Position numbers and translations under genes: made by a program. A stretch of 10,557 bases of DNA from Marinilabiliales bacterium (GTDB taxonomy: Bacteria; Bacteroidota; Bacteroidia; Bacteroidales; UBA12077): contig PKTC01000435.1 in NCBI GenBank assembly GCA_002869305.1, positions 1-10,557 on the forward strand, in the 5' to 3' direction. The notes under the pieces are model-generated. The model saw nothing but the letters and a program-made list of their open reading frames with translations, was not told where the DNA came from and did no database searches. Shown piece after piece: positions 6,570 through 10,557 of this stretch (position 1 is its first letter; the number at the start of each line of letters is the position of its first letter).

Positions 6570-7262
6570 TTACGCTACCGCTAGAGTTGCTATGCTTACT
6601 TTGGTATTATCAAGATCAAGTAATACATTCGCACAGGCTTCCAGAGTAGAGCCTGTAGTTACCACATCATCCACCAATAGAATATGTTTCCCTGTTAAGG
6701 CCTCCTTATTGGTAATACTAAAAATGTTCTCCACATTCTTCCAACGCTCAAATCTCGATTTCCTTGTTTGCGTTTCTGTCGCCACTAAACGAATAAAAGA
6801 AATAATATCTAATGGAACTTGGAGTGCCTCTGACAATCCCATCCCAATCCATTCGCTCTGGTTATAGCCTCTCTTTTTAAGTTTACTTTTATGCAAAGGA
6901 ACTGGAACTATAACATCTACTTCATTAAAAACGCTTTCTCTAATATGATTACCGAATGCTTTGCCTAAAACGTATCCAATTTCTTTACTTCCATGATATT
7001 TAAATTTATGCATTAAATCTTGATATCTGCTACCTTTACTAAAAGTGAAATATGCTGTTGCATATTCTATTTTTGTACGACCCCAAAATAACTGTGATAC
7101 TGGATTGTCAATTTCTTGATGATACCCTGTTTTTGGCAAGTTATATAAACATTTAGTGCATATTAATTCTTCCTGGTTCACAAGATGAGAATTGCAAACA
7201 AGACATAAGTTGGGAAAAAAAAGATTAAATAAATCTGTAAGATACTGAGTAACTATTCTCAT
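6570..7262 (-). CDS. comF: ComF-family protein (phosphoribosyltransferase fold)
   Basis: The 230-residue protein opens with an amphipathic N-terminus and a four-cysteine zinc ribbon (C20-X2-C23 and C35-X2-C38), followed by the phosphoribosyltransferase-like core. Diagnostic ComF segments are visible: DLMHKFKYHG (82-91), VDVIVPVPLHKSKLKKRGYNQ (115-135), TQTRKSRFERWKNV (164-177) and the PRPP-binding loop VDDVVTTGSTLEAC (197-210). Length is normal. ComF/ComFC proteins are needed for uptake or handling of transforming DNA in naturally competent bacteria, but the family is also universal in bacteria without known competence, so its role here is open. It follows the HD-domain gene by 31 bp on the same strand and is probably co-transcribed with it. 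No Shine-Dalgarno is evident, which is common in this phylum. The 31-bp convergent spacer with ubiX holds only a weak AT-rich inverted repeat. Confidence 0.93.
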   Translation of the reverse strand: MRIVTQYLTDLFNLFFPNLCLVCNSHLVNQEELICTKCLYNLPKTGYHQEIDNPVSQLFWGRTKIEYATAYFTFSKGSRYQDLMHKFKYHGSKEIGYVLGKAFGNHIRESVFNEVDVIVPVPLHKSKLKKRGYNQSEWIGMGLSEALQVPLDIISFIRLVATETQTRKSRFERWKNVENIFSITNKEALTGKHILLVDDVVTTGSTLEACANVLLDLDNTKVSIATLAVA

Positions 7263-7293
7263 ATAAACAAATCATTACTCTAATTTAAGAATA

Positions 7294-7944
7294 CTATTTT
7301 ATACTATCCCACTCATCGTAAAATTGTTTTAGAAAATTTTCCATGTAGTTGTGTCTTTTCGCAGCCATTTCTTTAGCAGCATTAGTATTCATTCGATCTT
7401 TAAGAAATAGCAGTTTTTCGTAAAAATGATTTATCGTGGTTCCTTTTGCATTTTTATATTCTTCGAAACTACTATGATTTTGAGCTTTTACTTCTGGATT
7501 ATGCATTGGGCTTCCAAAATTTCCTCCGAATGCAAACGTTCTAGCTATTCCAATTGCACCAATTGCGTCTAATCGATCTGCATCTTGAACAATCATACCT
7601 TCGATAGATATCATTTTATCCTTTACTCCGGCTCCTTTGAAAGAAACATTTCTGATAATATTTAAAATCCGCAGAATATTACTTTCTGATAATTCAAACT
7701 GCTCTAGCCAATTATTTATTAATTGTATACCCCTTTCTTCGTCTTCATTAAATTTCCAATCGGCCACATCATGAAGTAATGCTGACATTTCAATGATAAA
7801 TAAATCTCCGCCCTCTTTTTTGTTGAGTTTCTTGGCCATATTCCATACTCGATATACATGCCACCAATCATGCCCCGAGCTATCATCCGCCATTCTTTCT
7901 TTAACAAAATCAATGGTTTCGTTAATTATTTCTTGTTTTGTCAT
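7294..7944 (-). CDS. HD-domain phosphohydrolase (YpgQ/YedJ-like)
   Basis: The 216-residue cytoplasmic protein has an HD metal-binding domain. Visible ligands are the His pair in SGHDWWHVYRV (H25/H29), HD at 58-59 (LLHDVADWKF) and Asp in DADRLDAIGAIG (D121-D124). The later segment RTFAFGGNFGSPMH (135-148) and the C-terminal helices are also typical of the YpgQ/YedJ group. Characterised YpgQ is a metal-dependent nucleotide pyrophosphohydrolase; in vivo substrates are not settled, so nucleotide clean-up is a reasonable but unproved role here. The ATG at 7944 is preferred because the N-terminal helix (ETIDFVKERMADDS) belongs to the family. The gene lies 10 bases after the T-run of the DUF2147 terminator and 31 bp before comF. 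There is no ribosome-binding site and no evident promoter of its own between that terminator and the start. Confidence 0.9.
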   Translation of the reverse strand: MTKQEIINETIDFVKERMADDSSGHDWWHVYRVWNMAKKLNKKEGGDLFIIEMSALLHDVADWKFNEDEERGIQLINNWLEQFELSESNILRILNIIRNVSFKGAGVKDKMISIEGMIVQDADRLDAIGAIGIARTFAFGGNFGSPMHNPEVKAQNHSSFEEYKNAKGTTINHFYEKLLFLKDRMNTNAAKEMAAKRHNYMENFLKQFYDEWDSIK

Positions 7945-7954
7945 TATTTAGATA

Positions 7955-7979
7955 TAAAAAAGCCCGCTAAAGGCGGGCT
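7955..7979 (-). terminator. Rho-independent terminator after the DUF2147 gene
   Basis: On the minus strand a 7-bp GC-rich stem (AGCCCGC pairing with GCGGGCT; arms 7973-7979 and 7961-7967) with a 5-base loop is followed by six T residues (7960-7955). It lies 21 bp after the DUF2147 stop codon. The plus-strand side has only a broken T-tract, so it is directional. It also sits in the immediate 5' region of the HD-domain gene. Confidence 0.9.
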
Positions 7980-7999
7980 AATAAATTATTTTATTGCTT

Positions 8000-8467
8000 T
8001 TATTCTCTAAGATTTTCCTCTCTTTTCCACTCAACTTCTCTTCCAAGCAAAGAAAAACCAATAAAACCCTTAACATGAAGTGTTATATCATCACCTTCTT
8101 CAAACCACATAAAACACTTGTATGTTTTACCGTTCTTTGGATCATAAATTGTTCCATCAACCCATTCTTTATCGTCCTCATCATATTTAAATGACTTTAA
8201 TAATTGTAGGCCCAAAACTGGTCTTTTTTTCAATTCAGGATCATCATTATGTTTATCCAATTTTGTTGTTCCATCTTCTTCGTTTGGATTTTCTAACCAT
8301 TTTATATCTCCGTAATACTTTCCATTTTTTGCTTTAAATATTTTGACTTGTGAATCACCATCCTGAGTTAACCAATAGCCCAGAACTTTATCAGCATCTT
8401 GAGCAATTACATTTGGAGTAATGAATAAACTTAGCAAAAGAGAAATAAAAAATACTTTAATTTTCAT
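8000..8467 (-). CDS. Secreted DUF2147-family protein
   Basis: The 155-residue protein has a signal peptide (1-22, cleavage VIA|QD) and one DUF2147 domain, a small beta-rich, probably lipocalin-like fold. Family features include LGYWLTQDGDSQVKIFK (29-45), the KNGKYYGDIKWL strand pair (47-58), GTIYDPKNGKTYKC (105-118) and GFIGFSLLGREVEW (134-147), the last being a conserved end of these proteins. Function is unknown for the family; it should be periplasmic or extracellular. It lies 88 bp downstream of the TetR regulator on the same strand and ends in a strong terminator, so it may be read from the regulator's promoter or from its own. A minus-strand TATCTTGG near 8504-8497 resembles a -7 box but lacks a -33 partner. 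Its only mature cysteine is C118. Confidence 0.88.
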   Translation of the reverse strand: MKIKVFFISLLLSLFITPNVIAQDADKVLGYWLTQDGDSQVKIFKAKNGKYYGDIKWLENPNEEDGTTKLDKHNDDPELKKRPVLGLQLLKSFKYDEDDKEWVDGTIYDPKNGKTYKCFMWFEEGDDITLHVKGFIGFSLLGREVEWKREENLRE

Positions 8468-8555
8468 AACTTCGATTTTTTAGTTTGTAATAAATGCCAA
8501 GATAACATTTTTTGAAATTAAATTATGAATGATTTTAATTAAGCACTACATTTTT

Positions 8556-9161
8556 TTATTTTATCATTCCATAAAATAAAATATGCAGAATGTCGTCGAG
8601 GTTTTTCTCTAAGCTTTTCATATCGAACTCCTCGTCAATAAGCATTGTTGTTTCGAGACCTTTTAGAAAAGTTACAAAGGCTAAAGCAGCGAATTTTGTA
8701 TTAGTCAAATTAAAAGTTCCCTGATTCACTCCTTCTTCTAATATAGATTTTATGGTTTGCTGTTCTTCAATATCATATTTTCTTCTTATTCTCTCCGTAA
8801 ATGCTAAATTTCCCAAATAATCATTCTTTAGTGCCTCATAGAAATTCACCATTTCTTTTAAATACTTCATTCGAATAATAGTATAATTTCTAATTTTATT
8901 TTTTGGGCTATCATTCACATTAATTACCTTTTCTTCAAGTTCTAGACTTAAAGCATGAGCCTCCTTTTTTACAACAGCTTCAAATATATCTTCCTTACTT
9001 TTAAAGTAATAATAAATTGAGCTCTTTCCCATGCCAGCTGCACGAGCTATATCGTCCATAGTTGCTTTTTTAAATCCGAAGCGACTAAAAACTGTAGAAG
9101 CAATACCTACAATTTTATATTTAATTGCTTTTTGCTTTTTTTGAATATGTTCCTTGATCAT
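8556..9161 (-). CDS. TetR/AcrR-family transcriptional regulator
   Basis: The 201-residue DNA-binding protein has the N-terminal TetR helix-turn-helix at about residues 14-62: IVGIASTVFSRFGFKKATMD, DIARAAGMGKSSIYYYF and KSKEDIFEAVV. The recognition helix is around MGKSSIYYYF. The C-terminal part (about 70-201) is all-helical and divergent, as expected for the ligand-binding and dimerisation domain; the ligand cannot be guessed. TetR proteins are usually repressors released by a small molecule and often control themselves and a neighbour. Here the same-strand neighbour downstream is the DUF2147 gene; there is no efflux or lipid-metabolism gene next to it in this window. The strong promoter and inverted repeats upstream suggest autoregulation. 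Upstream bases are A-rich without Shine-Dalgarno; the ATG at 9161 gives a normal N-terminal arm before the helix-turn-helix. Confidence 0.93.
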   Translation of the reverse strand: MIKEHIQKKQKAIKYKIVGIASTVFSRFGFKKATMDDIARAAGMGKSSIYYYFKSKEDIFEAVVKKEAHALSLELEEKVINVNDSPKNKIRNYTIIRMKYLKEMVNFYEALKNDYLGNLAFTERIRRKYDIEEQQTIKSILEEGVNQGTFNLTNTKFAALAFVTFLKGLETTMLIDEEFDMKSLEKNLDDILHILFYGMIK

Positions 9162-9166
9162 TTTTC

Positions 9167-9187
9167 GAATATTTTTAGTTCATATTC
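9167..9187. promoter_or_regulatory. Candidate operator at the tetR transcription start
   Basis: GAATAT (9167-9172) and ATATTC (9182-9187) form a perfect 6-bp inverted repeat with a 9-bp spacer, 21 bp in all. It lies directly downstream of the -7 box and across the predicted start site, where a repressor would block transcription. Size suits a TetR dimer, but short AT-rich palindromes also occur by chance. Confidence 0.35.
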
Positions 9188-9218
9188 CAAATTTAGAGTA
9201 TATAATCAGAACCTCAAA
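9188..9218 (-). promoter_or_regulatory. Promoter of the TetR-family gene
   Basis: On the minus strand TTTG (9218-9215), a 19-bp spacer and TAAATTTG (9195-9188) match the Bacteroidota primary sigma-factor consensus TTTG / TAnnTTTG exactly. Transcription would start near 9181, about 20 bases before the ATG at 9161. This is the clearest promoter in the window. Confidence 0.7.
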
Positions 9219-9251
9219 GCCTTTCGAACCTTTTTTTCCAATGTTCTGATT
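9204..9251. repeat. 9-bp inverted repeat overlapping the tetR promoter
   Basis: AATCAGAAC (9204-9212) is exactly inverted as GTTCTGATT (9243-9251), with 30 bp between the arms. One arm lies between the -33 and -7 elements of the tetR promoter and the other just upstream of it. It could be a pair of regulator half-sites; the long spacer is unusual for one TetR dimer. Confidence 0.5.
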
Positions 9252-9273
9252 TGGTATGATAAATCGAATTCAT

Positions 9274-9298
9274 AAAAAACCCAGCGATAGGGCTGGGT
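9274..9298 (-). terminator. Rho-independent terminator after RNase R
   Basis: On the minus strand ACCCAGC and GCTGGGT (9292-9298 with 9279-9285) form a 7-bp stem around a 6-base loop, followed by a T-run of six (9279-9274; the first T is also the last stem base). It lies 28 bp past the RNase R stop codon and separates that gene from the tetR promoter. Confidence 0.88.
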
Positions 9299-9326
9299 GT
9301 AATATTAGTGTTTTCAAAATAACCTA

Positions 9327-10557
9327 TTAAGCCAATGTGTAATCAAGCTGTTTTTTCTCTAAATCGGCTCTTAAAATTTGAATGGTAACCGGGTCTCCCA
9401 ATTGGTATGTTTTTTTATTGCGTTTACCAATTATAGCGTAATTATCCTCATCAAAGAAGTAATAATCATCATCTAATTCCCTTATGTGAACGAGTCCTTC
9501 ACACTTACTATCGTTTAGCTCGACATAGAATCCCCATTCGGTAACTCCAGAAATAATTCCTTCAAACTCGTCTCCCACATGATCTTTCATAAATTCTACC
9601 TGCTTATATTTAATAGAAGCTCTTTCTGCTTCAGCAGCTCTCCTTTCCATTTCTGAAGTATGTTTGCACATTTCCTCGTATTTATTCTTGTTTTTGCTTT
9701 TTGCACCATTCATATATTCAGTTAAAAGTCTATGAACCATCATGTCCGGATAACGACGAATAGGTGAAGTAAAATGTGTATAATAAGGAAATGACAATCC
9801 ATAGTGCCCCAGATTTTTTGTGGAATACACCGCTTTGGCCATTGAACGCACCGCTAAAGTTTCAATTACATTTTGTTCTTTCTTTCCTTGCACTTCATCT
9901 AACAAATCGTTAATTGAAGTTGTAATGTTTTTTTGTCCAGTTGTATTAATATTATATCCAAATCGTTGAATGAACTGAGCAAACTTTTCTAATTTTTCTG
10001 GGTCAGGTTTATCATGAATTCGATACACAAAGGTTTTTGCAAATTGTCCTTTTTTAACCTGCCCAATATATTCGGCTACTCTTTTATTGGCCAATAACAT
10101 AAACTCTTCTATTAGCTGGTTCGATTCTTTGTGCTCTTTAAAGTATACACCTAAAGGCTTTCCTTTTTCATCAATATTAAATTTAACTTCTACCCTTTCA
10201 AATGAAATGGCACCATTTTTAAATCTCCTGGCCCTTATCTTTTGAGCTAAATCATTCAACAACAGCAACTCGTCTTTGAAATCTCCTTTTCCTCCCTCAA
10301 TAATTTCTTGAGCTTCTTCATAACTAAATCTTCGGTCGGATTTTATAACGGTTCTTCCTATCCACTGATCTAATATATCGCCATTATTATCCAAATCAAA
10401 AACGATACTGTAGCAAAGTTTTTCTTCGTCTGGTCGTAAACTACATATCTGATTTGAGAGCTTCTCGGGAATCATGGGGACAACCCTATCTACCAAATAA
10501 ACTGAAGTTGCCCTCTCAAAGGCTTCGCTCTCAACAATTGTATCTGAAGTAACATAA
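9327..10557 (-). CDS. rnr: Ribonuclease R, partial (C-terminal 409 residues)
   Basis: The frame is open from the right edge (first full codon at 10556) to a TAA at 9327, so the N-terminal half is outside the window. Visible residue 17 onward (TSVYLVDRVVPMIPEKLSN) closely follows E. coli RNase R. The RNB nuclease domain continues through ISFERVEVKF, LIEEFMLLANK, YRIHDKP, and the RNase II/R signature HFTSPIRRYPDMMVH (about 261-275). A C-terminal S1 RNA-binding domain follows (about 329-408: VGDEFEGIISGVTEWGFYVE, GLVHIRELDDDYY, YQLGDPVTIQI). RNase R is a processive 3'-5' exoribonuclease of the cytoplasm that degrades structured RNA and takes part in RNA quality control. The catalytic aspartate cluster lies in the missing part. 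No lysine-rich tail follows S1; the protein stops right after LDYTLA. It is followed by its own terminator. Confidence 0.96.
   Translation of the reverse strand, partial: YVTSDTIVESEAFERATSVYLVDRVVPMIPEKLSNQICSLRPDEEKLCYSIVFDLDNNGDILDQWIGRTVIKSDRRFSYEEAQEIIEGGKGDFKDELLLLNDLAQKIRARRFKNGAISFERVEVKFNIDEKGKPLGVYFKEHKESNQLIEEFMLLANKRVAEYIGQVKKGQFAKTFVYRIHDKPDPEKLEKFAQFIQRFGYNINTTGQKNITTSINDLLDEVQGKKEQNVIETLAVRSMAKAVYSTKNLGHYGLSFPYYTHFTSPIRRYPDMMVHRLLTEYMNGAKSKNKNKYEEMCKHTSEMERRAAEAERASIKYKQVEFMKDHVGDEFEGIISGVTEWGFYVELNDSKCEGLVHIRELDDDYYFFDEDNYAIIGKRNKKTYQLGDPVTIQILRADLEKKQLDYTLA

Noticed and set aside
7994..8194. Plus-strand open frame of 66 codons over the DUF2147 gene, and a second minus-strand frame at 7719-7913 within the HD gene
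   Set aside because: Both are other-frame shadows of clear genes with no domain or signal of their own.
10494..10496. TTG as the start of a 389-residue protein at the right end
   Set aside because: The frame stays open to the window edge and the residues before it (SDTIVESEAFERATSVY) align with RNase R, so the gene is simply cut by the window.
1..10557. CRISPR arrays, tRNA/rRNA genes, insertion sequences, phage or defence genes
   Set aside because: No spaced direct repeats, cloverleaf sequences, transposase motifs or terminal inverted repeats were seen; every long open frame belongs to an envelope or housekeeping family.

Overview
The window comes from a Bacteroidota chromosome, probably a marine or sediment member of the Marinilabiliales/Marinifilaceae type; this placement is inferred from protein style, not from a search. 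The DNA is AT-rich. Exported proteins mostly end their signal peptides in a small residue followed by Gln. One protein carries a type IX secretion (T9SS) C-terminal sorting domain. Several families are typical of or enriched in the phylum (Omp28, DUF6029, PorT-like barrels, DUF2147). The best promoter fits the Bacteroidota pattern TTTG-N19-TAnnTTTG. I see no RNA gene, CRISPR, insertion sequence or phage gene, and no gene-free stretch over 300 bp. Both ends cut through genes.

Left block, 1-5174, all on the minus strand. In transcription order it holds a 788-residue T9SS-secreted multidomain protein with an Omp28/thioredoxin-like CGPC centre, a periplasmic TlpA-type thioredoxin (CKPC), a DUF6029 outer-membrane beta-barrel, and an Omp28-type lipoprotein (CGYC) that runs off the left edge. 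The last three are tightly packed (gaps of 3 and 11 bp). The first is separated from tlpA by 66 bp holding a perfect 10-bp hairpin. Together the block looks like an extracytoplasmic thiol-redox cluster spread over the cell surface, outer membrane and periplasm. The barrel's only two mature cysteines form a CX4C pair in its last predicted surface loop. This is the most interesting part of the window.

Middle block, 5175-6538. A 189-bp divergent spacer carries possible promoters both ways. On the plus strand follow a small PorT-like outer-membrane barrel and, overlapping it by ATGA, a flavin prenyltransferase (UbiX). UbiX converges on the next minus-strand gene.

Right block, 6570-10557, minus strand. 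Read in transcription order: the C-terminal half of RNase R with its own terminator, a TetR-family regulator with a clear promoter and inverted repeats around it, a secreted DUF2147 protein followed by a strong terminator, an HD-domain phosphohydrolase that starts only 10 bases after that terminator's T-run, and a ComF-type phosphoribosyltransferase-fold protein. These are mostly housekeeping genes in short transcription units. The regulator's target is not evident beyond its own promoter and possibly the downstream DUF2147 gene.
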